A DNA stretch of 36,438 nt. It comes from CAZEER01 sp964511215. Lineage in GTDB: Bacteria; Fidelibacterota; Marinisomatia; Marinisomatales; UBA1611. The notes beneath the pieces were generated by a model. It made no database searches. It was not told the DNA's origin and was given only the letters and a program-made list of their open reading frames with translations. The DNA is taken from positions 1-36,438 of the forward strand of contig CAZEER010000016.1 of NCBI GenBank assembly GCA_964511215.1. Direction: 5' to 3'. How positions within the stretch are numbered: the stretch's first letter is position 1; each line of letters opens with the position of its first letter. The position numbers and the translations under genes are program-made. Positions 16,705 through 25,566 of this stretch are shown here, piece after piece.

Positions 16705-17524
16705 AATTTTCATATTTACATTTTTGCTTTTATCTTTATTGATTGGGCAATCAAGACTAACTATTGTAGAATATCGACCTTTCCCTGACGATTTATCAAT
16801 TCTAAATCTTATTCCTACAAAGGTGAATTGGTCAATAGCAAATAAATTTCTTTTACTAGATCAAGATAATAGTGAATTATTTGAGATTGGACCTTTTGGT
16901 GATATTAATCTTTCTAGTGGAATAGGTATGCAAAATAATCGTTATGGCGAATTGATTTGGATGGGGGTATCCCCCCTAGGTATTCAGGTTGTTGATAGAT
17001 TAGAAAATGAAATTGTACATCTTGATTTTAGATTAAACCCGATTCAGACAATTCCATTAAATCAGCATATTTATCCTGAGATGGCTGCATTGGACCCATG
17101 GGGAAGATTGTTTTTTTATTCAAAGACATATAATGGAATCTTTGTATATGATAGGTCTCATCTAAATAATATACCTTTCATTGATTTTTATAAAGAATTC
17201 TCAAGTAATTATTGCATTATAGATATGGCTGTTAACCAGGAAGGAGACTTAGCTATAATTGGTTGCGATGGAATTTTCCATGAGTTTAGTCAGAATGGTC
17301 AGATTCAAAGGTCTACTCCATCTAGTATAGGTCAATCGCAATTTCTAGTCTCATTGAGAGATGATTGGTTATTATTTAATATAGATGGTGAATGCTATTC
17401 TATTAATTCTCAAAATCATATGTCTGTTCCTGGTTCGAGCATTCCTATTATAGATGTTATATCTATGAATAGATCTTTGGCTGTTCTATCAAAGGATCAC
17501 ATAATGATATTAAATGTTCAATAA
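16682..17524 (+). CDS. Secreted beta-propeller-like protein, function unknown
   Basis: No family named. The 280-residue product has a signal peptide (MKKPNFLKIFIFTFLLLSLL, cleavage near IGQS). The mature part consists of repeated short beta-rich units, each with an aromatic or hydrophobic strand and a polar turn, for example FLLLDQDNSELFEIGPFG, MAALDPWGRLFFY, MAVNQEGDLAIIG and LVSLRDDWLLFNIDG. These are the rhythm of NHL or PQQ-type beta-propeller blades. The start lies 23 bases inside lgt. The last 11 bases overlap the 1078-residue outer-membrane protein gene, so the two are likely translated together and the protein may act with it in the periplasm. Confidence 0.7.
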   Translation: MKKPNFLKIFIFTFLLLSLLIGQSRLTIVEYRPFPDDLSILNLIPTKVNWSIANKFLLLDQDNSELFEIGPFGDINLSSGIGMQNNRYGELIWMGVSPLGIQVVDRLENEIVHLDFRLNPIQTIPLNQHIYPEMAALDPWGRLFFYSKTYNGIFVYDRSHLNNIPFIDFYKEFSSNYCIIDMAVNQEGDLAIIGCDGIFHEFSQNGQIQRSTPSSIGQSQFLVSLRDDWLLFNIDGECYSINSQNHMSVPGSSIPIIDVISMNRSLAVLSKDHIMILNVQ

Positions 17525-20500
17525 ATATAGGCTATTAGCGAAATTACTTTTATGTATTTATTTTGAATTGCTTGCACAAGTATCTAGTTCAATTGATACA
17601 ATAGGTAGTATAACTGATAATCAAAATATTCAATTAGATAATCAATTTATTATTGAATCAACCTTAGTTATTAAAAATAACGATGGGTTCATTAAACCAA
17701 ATAAAATAGATCCTATTAAAGGTATAATTCATTTACATGATTCGACTAAGCTAGATGGATTAATTATTTCATATAGCTATCTGAGTAAACCATTGCCCAG
17801 TGTAATAGGGCCAAAATGGAAAAATCTACAAACTCTTAATTCTGTAATAGTTAATGCTGGGGAAAATAGTGTAATTGAAAAGGAGGAAAGTAGAGGTTTT
17901 AAGCTAAACCCTGTAGGTAGTATGTACAGAAAAATATCAATTTCACCAATAGGAGGTTCAGAATTTAGCGGGGGAATGCAAATGCAGTTTAATGGGAAAT
18001 TATCAAATGAAATAAATGTTAGCGGAATTATAACTGACCAAGATTTACCATTCCAACCTGATGGGACAACTCTGGAATTAGATGATCTAGATGAAGTTTA
18101 TATTAACATTAGACATCCAAAATTTATGCTTGACGCAGGTGATATTATTTTTAAATATAAAGATAAATATAATAATATTAATAGAAAACTAGAAGGTATA
18201 AAGTATAACTTTAATTATGATGAATATTCGGGGAACTCTGTATATGCTAGTTCGAAAGGACATTTTAAATCTATAGATATTAAAGGGCGTGATGGAGATC
18301 AAGGTCCATATATATTAACAGGAAATGATAATAACCGTGACGTGGTAATTTTATCAGGTACAGAAAAGGTTTGGGTAAATGGAGTGAAGATGATACGGGG
18401 TGATAATTACGATTATATAATTGATTACTCTCGAGGAGAAATAATTTTCACACCAAGGATATTGGTTGATTTTGATACTGATATAACAATTGAATATCAA
18501 TACTCAGATTTTGAATATCAGATGGAGTTTATTGGGGGAAATATTAGCAATAAACTTGGTAAATCCTTATCAATTAATTTAGGATTATTTAGTGAGACTG
18601 ATAAATACGATAAAGAAAATTTTGATCTTGATATACTTGATTCATTACAAAATATATCTAATGGCTCCTTAAAAATTTATACAGCATTACAAGATTCTAA
18701 TGGAAAATATATCAATGATGGCGAGAAGTATATTTATTATCCTTTTGCATCAAGTGATGAACATGTTCTTTATGATGTTAGTTTTTATTATGATATAGAC
18801 GGTGAGTATCAAAGGAAAATTTCTGATTTAGGTCAAATCTATTATGAATTTGTTTCGGAGATAGATCGTAAATCGATATTAGATCTATTTAGTCCATTTA
18901 AAATAATCAATACTCCAAAATCACAACAATTATTGTTTTGTGCTGGTGAGTATCAATTGGCAGATCGAATTACTATTGGAGGAGAACTGTCAGGTAGCAG
19001 ATATCAAAATAATATTATAAATAACTATAATTCAATAAATGGAGGGTCATACATTATAAGTACTGCAATAGATAGTATGGATCTGAATTTTGTCAGACTG
19101 AATTTTTCTTTTAAGGATTGGTATAGAGATAAAAATTATAATTCAATCGAAAGAGAAGATGAAATTCTACATACTAGGTTATGGAATTTAGATTCGATAA
19201 TTACTACTGATATTAGAGAATCTATGATTGATGCAGATCTTATAATAAATAGTATAGGAAAAACAAAAGTTGAAATAGCTCGTTTAATCCATAAAGATGA
19301 TACTCGCTCTAGATTTCAATTTACCCAAAATTTATTTAATCAAAAATTTCAAAATTCATTTGTTAATTTTATTTCTGTCAAAAGTGATTCCAGTAATTAT
19401 CATAGATTAGATAGTCGGATTGAAGTTAAAACTAGAAATATTGCGCCATTTTTTTCATATTTGAATGAACAAAAATCTTTCACTAAACAATTTAAGAAAA
19501 AAGGATTGGGCATTAATTTCGAGGGAAAAAACAGAAAAATAGAAACAGGGATAGATTACAGAAAAGATCAGTATTACTCGCTAGAAGAAAATTGGGTTTA
19601 TGACTCAGATGATATAGTGGGCTATGCGAATTATATTTTGCAAGAAAGTAATGGGTGGAAGCAGGATATAGTATTTAAAAAACGTATTAAAAGTAATATT
19701 AATAATAAACTATTAGACTATTCATTGTATGATATAAGAATTGGATATAAAAATTTTAGAAAACCCATCCAATTTAATATTCAAGCAAAAAAAGAAGAAT
19801 CATTTTCTGAAAAACGTGCTATTGTCTATGACTCTGTTGGTTCAGGTCTAGGGCAATACCGTTACGATGCAAATTTCAACACTTATGTGTTGGATCCTAA
19901 TGGAGAATATATTGCTTATAATATATTGACAGGCAACAGAGAGCAAAATACAATCTTTCAGGCTGCACAAAATTTCAGTTGGGATTTGTCAAAAATTTTT
20001 AAATCATCAGATATAAAAATCATGGGGCATTTAAAACAAGAATATCGTGGCCAGGGTGCAATAATAGCATCTTTTTTTAATCATAGTATTGAGGACAAAG
20101 ATTTATACAAATTAAGTACATATTCGAGGCTAGAGACAATTTTTTCAAATTCTGGCAGATATTTGCTTTGGATTGAGAATCAATCACTGTTAGATGGCTA
20201 TGACCCTAGAGGTAATGACTTTTCAAGTAGAATGAAAACTGGTTTAGATATCAGTCACAAATTGTGGAATAATATTTCTTTATATATCCAAAGTTCCATA
20301 CATGAAATATTTATTGAATCTAAAGCATCTTCATTGAGGAATAGAAGTATGGTAGGTATATGGAATGATTTAAGATTAAAAATCAAGCTTGATAATTCAT
20401 TAGATTTTGATGTAGGAATTCTGGGAGGCATAGATAATGGTAGCCATGTTGATAGTAAGTTTTCTGCAAAATCTTACGGTTTAAGAGGTTTGTGGAAATT

Positions 20501-20750
20501 ATTATTTAAAAAGACAGGACGTTTTGAATTAGAAACTATTTTACTTCAAACAGAAGAAGCTAATAACTTATTATTTTTGCCACCAGAAGCTCTAAATGGG
20601 TACCTAATTGGTACGAGTTTCAGAGCAAATTCTCAGTTTCAATATTTTTTCAATAATACTATCTCGATCATTTTCAATCTTAATATGATTAATGATTCAA
20701 GGTACAATAACCTGATTAATGTACAAGGCGAGATACGTGCGAATTTTTAA
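17514..20750 (+). CDS. Large outer-membrane beta-rich protein, function unknown
   Basis: A 1078-residue protein with an N-terminal hydrophobic segment (5-22), a probable signal peptide ending near AQVSS. From about residue 130 it is full of alternating polar/hydrophobic strands and aromatic ends, consistent with a large beta-barrel. A soluble module spans about 255-330: GRDGDQGPYILTGND, SGTEKVWVNGVKMIRGDNYD and YIIDYSRGEIIFTP. This sequence style recurs in uncharacterised large surface proteins of FCB bacteria. No TonB box, carboxypeptidase-like plug or adhesin repeat is visible. It overlaps the propeller gene by 11 bases and the Omp85-type gene by 14 or 32 bases, depending on start. Composition (Asn, Ile, Asp, Tyr, Lys) matches its neighbours, giving no sign of transfer. 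Membrane placement is inferred. Confidence 0.75.
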   Translation: MFNKYRLLAKLLLCIYFELLAQVSSSIDTIGSITDNQNIQLDNQFIIESTLVIKNNDGFIKPNKIDPIKGIIHLHDSTKLDGLIISYSYLSKPLPSVIGPKWKNLQTLNSVIVNAGENSVIEKEESRGFKLNPVGSMYRKISISPIGGSEFSGGMQMQFNGKLSNEINVSGIITDQDLPFQPDGTTLELDDLDEVYINIRHPKFMLDAGDIIFKYKDKYNNINRKLEGIKYNFNYDEYSGNSVYASSKGHFKSIDIKGRDGDQGPYILTGNDNNRDVVILSGTEKVWVNGVKMIRGDNYDYIIDYSRGEIIFTPRILVDFDTDITIEYQYSDFEYQMEFIGGNISNKLGKSLSINLGLFSETDKYDKENFDLDILDSLQNISNGSLKIYTALQDSNGKYINDGEKYIYYPFASSDEHVLYDVSFYYDIDGEYQRKISDLGQIYYEFVSEIDRKSILDLFSPFKIINTPKSQQLLFCAGEYQLADRITIGGELSGSRYQNNIINNYNSINGGSYIISTAIDSMDLNFVRLNFSFKDWYRDKNYNSIEREDEILHTRLWNLDSIITTDIRESMIDADLIINSIGKTKVEIARLIHKDDTRSRFQFTQNLFNQKFQNSFVNFISVKSDSSNYHRLDSRIEVKTRNIAPFFSYLNEQKSFTKQFKKKGLGINFEGKNRKIETGIDYRKDQYYSLEENWVYDSDDIVGYANYILQESNGWKQDIVFKKRIKSNINNKLLDYSLYDIRIGYKNFRKPIQFNIQAKKEESFSEKRAIVYDSVGSGLGQYRYDANFNTYVLDPNGEYIAYNILTGNREQNTIFQAAQNFSWDLSKIFKSSDIKIMGHLKQEYRGQGAIIASFFNHSIEDKDLYKLSTYSRLETIFSNSGRYLLWIENQSLLDGYDPRGNDFSSRMKTGLDISHKLWNNISLYIQSSIHEIFIESKASSLRNRSMVGIWNDLRLKIKLDNSLDFDVGILGGIDNGSHVDSKFSAKSYGLRGLWKLLFKKTGRFELETILLQTEEANNLLFLPPEALNGYLIGTSFRANSQFQYFFNNTISIIFNLNMINDSRYNNLINVQGEIRANF

Positions 20751-22068
20751 TTATATCTGTTGTCTTTTTATAGCTACATATTCACAAAGTGAAGAAGTTT
20801 ATATAAAATCTTTGGATCCAATGATAATTGAGGATTCACTCAATCATATGTTGGAAAATCAAATTGATCTATCTTTGACATATAATTTAGAGTCATATAG
20901 TCTTTTCCCCAGTTATTCTATCTATAAAGCTACTAAAAATGTAAAAACAGTAGACTCTTTATTATTTAATGATGGTATTGATATTGACAAACATATTATT
21001 AATCAAATATTTAAACCTTATCGCAATGCAGCTATAGGTGAACATTTTACTCAGATAGGGAGCCAGTTAATGTCACGCTATTATTTTATATCAAAAATAC
21101 CTGATTATCATTTTGGTAAGATTAATGACTATACTTTAGGAGCGATGATGAAATTTGAACCTAACTTTGAGAGTTCAGTTTCGGGTATAGTTGGTTTTAA
21201 TAAGTTAAATAATCGCTCTAGATTTATTGGTGAAATAAATCTCAATTTAGAGAATTATTTGAAAAAGGCAGAAAAATTTAATTTATTTTGGAAGCGTACA
21301 GACTCTCTATCTCAAGTCATCACAATAGGGACAATTTTACCTCATCCGTTTAATTGGAATAATGGAATGGAAATGCAATACCATCATGAAGTATTCGAAG
21401 GCTTATATGCGTTTAGAGAAAAAAAGTTACTTCTTCATACTTTTCTTCCTATGTTAAATAGTTTTAATCTGGGCTATACAACAGGACAAATTATTCCAAC
21501 AGAAACGGGTTTGTTTAATGGATATAAAAAATCACAATATAAAGCTTTTTCCGTAGTGTCTAAGAATGATGTCAGGAATGATAGATTATTTCCATCACGT
21601 GGAAAACTCATCAATTCGACTATTGATGGTGGTTTAGATAACGAAATAATATTTTTCAAAGGTTATCTTGAGATGCAAAGTTTTCATGGTTTGAAAAATG
21701 ACATGTATATAAAACTCCAATGGATGGGACATGGGATAGGGTATTTAAATAACCAAGTCCCTAAGAGTAGATATTTGCATTTTGGTGGATCAAAAACATT
21801 AAGAGGTTATCAGGAGCATGCTTTTATAGCCACACAGTATCAAGTTTTTACTTTAGAATTTAACTATCGTCCCTTATTATCATTGCAAACAAATTTCTTT
21901 GCTGATATTGGTTCGACTGAATTAATTCCTACAGATCGATATCTAATTGGTTATGGAATAGGATTAAACCAGATAAATGAAAACTCTATTATTAAGTTGG
22001 TATATGCTCTTTCAAATGAAAAGAAATCAAATGGGAAAATACATATTATATTAGTTTCTCGTTTTTAA
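20737..22068 (+). CDS. Omp85/BamA-type barrel protein lacking obvious POTRA domains
   Basis: The C-terminal half matches Omp85 (bacterial surface antigen) barrels. DRLFPSRGKLINSTIDGG is the usual strand leading to the barrel. HFGGSKTLRGYQEHAF carries the conserved RGY of the L6 loop that locks inside the pore. The chain ends in a final strand with terminal Phe (VSRF). At about 444 residues it is far shorter than BamA, and the N-terminal 130 residues show no clear POTRA repeats. I prefer GTG 20737, giving VRIFNYICCLFIATYSQS as signal peptide, because AAGG lies eight bases ahead. ATG 20719 would add MYKARY. Patatin-like or TamA-like functions are possible. Its position directly after the 1078-residue gene suggests a role in inserting or secreting that protein, which is inference. 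Confidence 0.82.
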   Translation: MRIFNYICCLFIATYSQSEEVYIKSLDPMIIEDSLNHMLENQIDLSLTYNLESYSLFPSYSIYKATKNVKTVDSLLFNDGIDIDKHIINQIFKPYRNAAIGEHFTQIGSQLMSRYYFISKIPDYHFGKINDYTLGAMMKFEPNFESSVSGIVGFNKLNNRSRFIGEINLNLENYLKKAEKFNLFWKRTDSLSQVITIGTILPHPFNWNNGMEMQYHHEVFEGLYAFREKKLLLHTFLPMLNSFNLGYTTGQIIPTETGLFNGYKKSQYKAFSVVSKNDVRNDRLFPSRGKLINSTIDGGLDNEIIFFKGYLEMQSFHGLKNDMYIKLQWMGHGIGYLNNQVPKSRYLHFGGSKTLRGYQEHAFIATQYQVFTLEFNYRPLLSLQTNFFADIGSTELIPTDRYLIGYGIGLNQINENSIIKLVYALSNEKKSNGKIHIILVSRF

Positions 22069-22099
22069 CAGTATATTTTCGAATAATATAATTTCTTGT

Positions 22100-23122
22100 A
22101 TGATAATTAAAGATAAATTAATAAATATCCTTTTAGTAATTATTTTGATACTCCTATATTTTGGATGTGACACTAAGCGTGAAGCATTGGGAGCTGATAA
22201 TGAGATTCGAGTGATTTGTTCAGAAATGGATAAAGATAATATCCACAAACTTTTATCGACTGTTTTTATAGACACTCTTTTTTGTCCAGAGCCAGAACCA
22301 TATTACCATTTAAAATTTTCTTCTCCAGAAAAATATAATGAGTTAAAATCACAAGCACTGGTAATTATTGCTGCACTAGATCGAGATATTAATAATATGG
22401 GCTATCAATTAATTAAAAAAATTCTTCCTCCAGAGCAGTTTAAAACAATGGAAACTGAGAATCCTATAATACTTGCAGAAGAAGTTCATGCAAAAAAACA
22501 GTTATTTATGGTAATAAATGCGAACTCTTATGATCAGTTAGAAGCAGAGCTAGATTTAAAAAGGAATTACATTAGGAAACAATTCAATAAACAATTTATT
22601 GATAGACAAAGTCGTTTTATTTTTGGAGAAGATAGGAATAAACTTCTTGAGGATTCAATAAGAACAGAATTTGGCTGGTCAATAAAAATCCCATGGGGTT
22701 GGGAAATAATAAAAAAGGCTCATGATTCAAATTTTGTTTGGCTTGGGAAAGAAATGCCATTCCAATGGATAGGAATCGGATGGACAGAAGGTAATATAGT
22801 TGAAGATGAAATATTTGCTGGAGAATATATATGGAATTGGTCAAAGAAGAATTACGGATATATTCAATATAATAATTACAAATTTAAGCTAGATAAATCT
22901 TCCTATAATAATTATCCAGCATGGAGAGCTAATGGAGTTTGGGAAACCGTTGATATTACAGAGGCTAAAGGTGGTCCATTTAGGTCTTATTTATTTTATG
23001 ATTCAGAAAAAAATATTAGTTATCACTTAAATTATCTTATACATCATCCTGGAAAAAATAAGTCAATTTTCATGAGGCAATTAGACCTTATTGTTAAATC
23101 ATTCAAAACTAAAACGATATGA
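22100..23122 (+). CDS. DUF4837-type lipoprotein
   Basis: A 340-residue probable lipoprotein. The N terminus has a basic start, a long hydrophobic run and FGC (Cys 23), a weak but usable lipobox. The mature sequence fits DUF4837: GADNEIRVICSEMD near the start, FCPEPEPYYHL, a Gln/Lys helix around residues 130-170, IPWGWEIIKKAHDSNFVWLG in the middle, then AWRANGVWE and GGPFRSYLFYD, and a C-terminal HHPGKNKSIFMRQLDLIVKSF. The family is known mainly from Bacteroidota and relatives and has no established function. It follows the Omp85-type gene after 31 bases and overlaps the RmlD-like gene by four (ATGA), tying the outer-membrane block to the glycan genes. Confidence 0.8.
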   Translation: MIIKDKLINILLVIILILLYFGCDTKREALGADNEIRVICSEMDKDNIHKLLSTVFIDTLFCPEPEPYYHLKFSSPEKYNELKSQALVIIAALDRDINNMGYQLIKKILPPEQFKTMETENPIILAEEVHAKKQLFMVINANSYDQLEAELDLKRNYIRKQFNKQFIDRQSRFIFGEDRNKLLEDSIRTEFGWSIKIPWGWEIIKKAHDSNFVWLGKEMPFQWIGIGWTEGNIVEDEIFAGEYIWNWSKKNYGYIQYNNYKFKLDKSSYNNYPAWRANGVWETVDITEAKGGPFRSYLFYDSEKNISYHLNYLIHHPGKNKSIFMRQLDLIVKSFKTKTI

Positions 23123-23982
23123 AAATATTAATAACAGGTGCATTTGGTCAGCTTGGTAATGCTCTTTATAATACATTATCTCATGAACATAATGTAATTA
23201 GAACAGGAAGAAATACTAATCATAATATAGAAGGCCTGACCTTAGATGTGCAAAATAAGTTACTTTTAAAAGATATAATACATACAACTGAGCCAGATTT
23301 AGTTATTAATCTTGCAGCAATGACTAATGTAGATAACTGCGAATTAAAACCTGATCTTGCCCGTGAGATTAATATAGCTGGTCTAATAAATATTTGTGAA
23401 AATTTTGATGGGAAAATTATCCAATTATCATCTGATTATGTTTTTGATGGAAATAATGGCCCATATTCGGAAAGAGATATTACTAATCCTATTTCTATTT
23501 ACGGTGAAACAAAGCTAGCTTCTGAGCGTATCCTATTAGGTTTTAACTCAGATAATTTAGTTATAAGAGGGAATGTCCTTTATGATTATATGCCTTTTAC
23601 TAATGCTAGCTTTGTTAATTGGGTTATAGACTCTTTAGTAGATAATAATAAAATAAGTGTTGTCAATGATCAGTTTAATAATCCAACTTGGGTACAATCA
23701 ATGGCAGAAATAATTAATCTATGTATTTTAAATAATTTAAATGGTATCGTCCATTGGGGTGATGCAGATTTTATAAGCCGTTATGAATTTGCCTTAAAAA
23801 TTGCCGAAAAATTTTCATTAAAATCATCTTTGATTCAGCCAATAACTACTCAGAAACTAAATCAAAAAGCTCAGAGACCATTAAAATCAGGGTTAAAAAG
23901 TGATAAACTTATTAAACTATTAAATGTAGTGCCTCCAACGATTAATGAATGTCTAGAAAAAATTACTAGAAATCTAAAATAG
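23119..23982 (+). CDS. RmlD-like NAD(P)-dependent sugar reductase (extended SDR)
   Basis: A 287-residue extended short-chain dehydrogenase. GAFGQLG (7-13) is the Rossmann dinucleotide loop and NLAAMTNVDNCE is the RmlD-like second motif. The catalytic residues are S104/S105 (QLSSDYVFDG) with Y128-x3-K132 (YGETK). RmlD reduces dTDP-4-dehydrorhamnose to dTDP-rhamnose, and this protein fits that group by length and motifs. rmlA, rmlB and rmlC are not in the window, so the exact substrate is unproven. Its start overlaps the DUF4837 gene (ATGA) and its stop TAG shares one base with the GTG of the next gene. Its place in a glycan-synthesis run supports a nucleotide-sugar role. Confidence 0.85.
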   Translation: MKILITGAFGQLGNALYNTLSHEHNVIRTGRNTNHNIEGLTLDVQNKLLLKDIIHTTEPDLVINLAAMTNVDNCELKPDLAREINIAGLINICENFDGKIIQLSSDYVFDGNNGPYSERDITNPISIYGETKLASERILLGFNSDNLVIRGNVLYDYMPFTNASFVNWVIDSLVDNNKISVVNDQFNNPTWVQSMAEIINLCILNNLNGIVHWGDADFISRYEFALKIAEKFSLKSSLIQPITTQKLNQKAQRPLKSGLKSDKLIKLLNVVPPTINECLEKITRNLK

Positions 23983-24695
23983 TGAATACTTTAATTATAA
24001 CACCAACTTATAATGAAAGAAAAAATATCGAAAATTTTATAAAAAAAGTTTTCAGAGTAAATCCCGACTATCATCTTTTAATCATTGATGATAATTCACC
24101 AGATAAAACAGCAAAAAAAATTAAAAAGATGCAATTATCCTATCAAAATCTTCATTTAAAAGAACGACCGGAAAAGGCGGGACTCGGTACAGCGTATATA
24201 TATGGATTCAATTGGGCTTTAAGCCAAGGATATGATATTATAGTTCAAATGGATGCTGATTTATCTCACGATCCAAAGGACATACCTAAGCTTATTACTA
24301 AATTAGAAAATAATGATCTTATTATAGGTAGCAGATATGTAAATGGTGTAAGCGTAGTTAACTGGCCAATACAAAGATTATTATTGAGCTATGGAGCTAA
24401 TATATACTCAAAAATTATTACAGGTATGCCAATACAAGATAGCACTGGAGGGTTTAAGGTATGGCGATGTTCTCTCTTAGATAAGATTGAACTTTCTAAA
24501 GTCAAATCACAAGGATATTCTTTCCAAATTGAAATGAATTTTCGTGCATGGAGACTAACTGAAAAAATTGCTGAAGAATCTATTATTTTTGTTGATCGCA
24601 CCATTGGAGAATCAAAAATGTCAAAAAGTATTATGTATGAAGCTATATGGATGGTATGGCGTCTTCGAATATGGAAAATACTGAGTTGGATATAA
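23982..24695 (+). CDS. GT2 glycosyltransferase, polyprenol-phosphate mannosyltransferase type
   Basis: A 237-residue soluble GT-A glycosyltransferase of the DPM1-like class. ITPTYNERKNI opens the fold, with LIIDDNSPDKT as the nucleotide-binding strand. MDADLSHDP holds the DxD metal-binding motif, and GSRYVNG and STGGFKVWR are typical of dolichol/polyprenol-phosphate mannose synthases. There is no C-terminal transmembrane domain, as in the soluble bacterial type. It probably moves a sugar from a nucleotide sugar to undecaprenyl phosphate at the inner face of the membrane; the sugar is uncertain. The start is GTG overlapping the preceding TAG by one base. Seven bases separate it from the next transferase. 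Confidence 0.87.
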   Translation: MNTLIITPTYNERKNIENFIKKVFRVNPDYHLLIIDDNSPDKTAKKIKKMQLSYQNLHLKERPEKAGLGTAYIYGFNWALSQGYDIIVQMDADLSHDPKDIPKLITKLENNDLIIGSRYVNGVSVVNWPIQRLLLSYGANIYSKIITGMPIQDSTGGFKVWRCSLLDKIELSKVKSQGYSFQIEMNFRAWRLTEKIAEESIIFVDRTIGESKMSKSIMYEAIWMVWRLRIWKILSWI

Positions 24696-24702
24696 ATAAT
24701 AT

Positions 24703-25566
24703 ATGGACATTTCAGTCTGCATTGTTAACCTAAATGCTAAGAAGCACTTAATTAATTGTATTAGATCGATCCCAAAAGCAGTTAGACCTCATTCTTATGA
24801 AATTATAGTTGCTGATAATCATTCCAGTGATGGATCGGGTCCTTATATACTTAAGAATTTTCCATTCGTTCATTTATTATCGAATAATCGCAATATTGGT
24901 TATACCGCTGCAATGAATGGAGTATTAAGAATGAGTCGCGGAGATTACAAAGTGATTCTGAATCCTGATACGTTATTGATACCTAACTCCATTACGCTGT
25001 TAGTAAACTTTTTAAAACAGAATAATACCATTGGGATAGTTGGGCCTAAGGTAATAAATGATGATGGAACCTTTCAACGATCCTGTAGAAGAGGTATTGC
25101 TCGTCCTGTTGCTGTATTCTCATATTTTTTTGGTATGGCAAAGATGTTTCCAAATAATAAAAATTTTACAGAATATCACCTTAATCATTTAGATGAGAAT
25201 GAACTTAGTGAAGTCGGAGGAGTATCAGGTTCTTGTATGATAGTTCGCAATGAAGTGATCAATGAGGTTGGATTACTTGATGAACGATATTTTGCTTATC
25301 AAGAAGATTCTGACTATTGTATTCGTGCAAAGGAAAAAGGTTGGAAGGTCTATTATAACCCGGAATCAGTTGTTAAACATTCAGGAGGAAGAGGAGGGGC
25401 AAACTCAGTCCCATTTCAGGCCATCTTTGAATGGCATAGATCATATTTTAGGTATTACTTCAAACATTTTTCAAATGATTATTCGATGGTTTTTAACTTT
25501 TTTTATTCCATGATCATGTTTGGAAAATTGATATTTTCAATAGGCATTCATTTTATAAAAAGATAG
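24703..25566 (+). CDS. GT2 glycosyltransferase, rhamnosyltransferase-like
   Basis: A 287-residue GT-A family 2 transferase. IVNLNAKKHL and VADNHSSDGS form the donor-binding start, and LNPDT is the DxD-equivalent. SGSCMIVRNEVINEVGLLDE and FAYQEDSDYCIRAKEKGW carry the acceptor-side ED motif, as in WbbL-like rhamnosyltransferases. A basic hydrophobic C-terminal tail (about 250-287) may attach it to the membrane. It lies directly before a WecA-like gene (stop and start abut) and after the DPM1-like gene. A role in extending a lipid-linked glycan is likely; with the RmlD-like protein nearby, rhamnose transfer is plausible but unproven. Confidence 0.85.
   Translation: MDISVCIVNLNAKKHLINCIRSIPKAVRPHSYEIIVADNHSSDGSGPYILKNFPFVHLLSNNRNIGYTAAMNGVLRMSRGDYKVILNPDTLLIPNSITLLVNFLKQNNTIGIVGPKVINDDGTFQRSCRRGIARPVAVFSYFFGMAKMFPNNKNFTEYHLNHLDENELSEVGGVSGSCMIVRNEVINEVGLLDERYFAYQEDSDYCIRAKEKGWKVYYNPESVVKHSGGRGGANSVPFQAIFEWHRSYFRYYFKHFSNDYSMVFNFFYSMIMFGKLIFSIGIHFIKR

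Noticed and set aside
20719..20736. ATG start of the Omp85-type gene at 20719
   Set aside because: GTG 20737 has AAGG eight bases upstream and a compact signal peptide; the ATG cannot be excluded.
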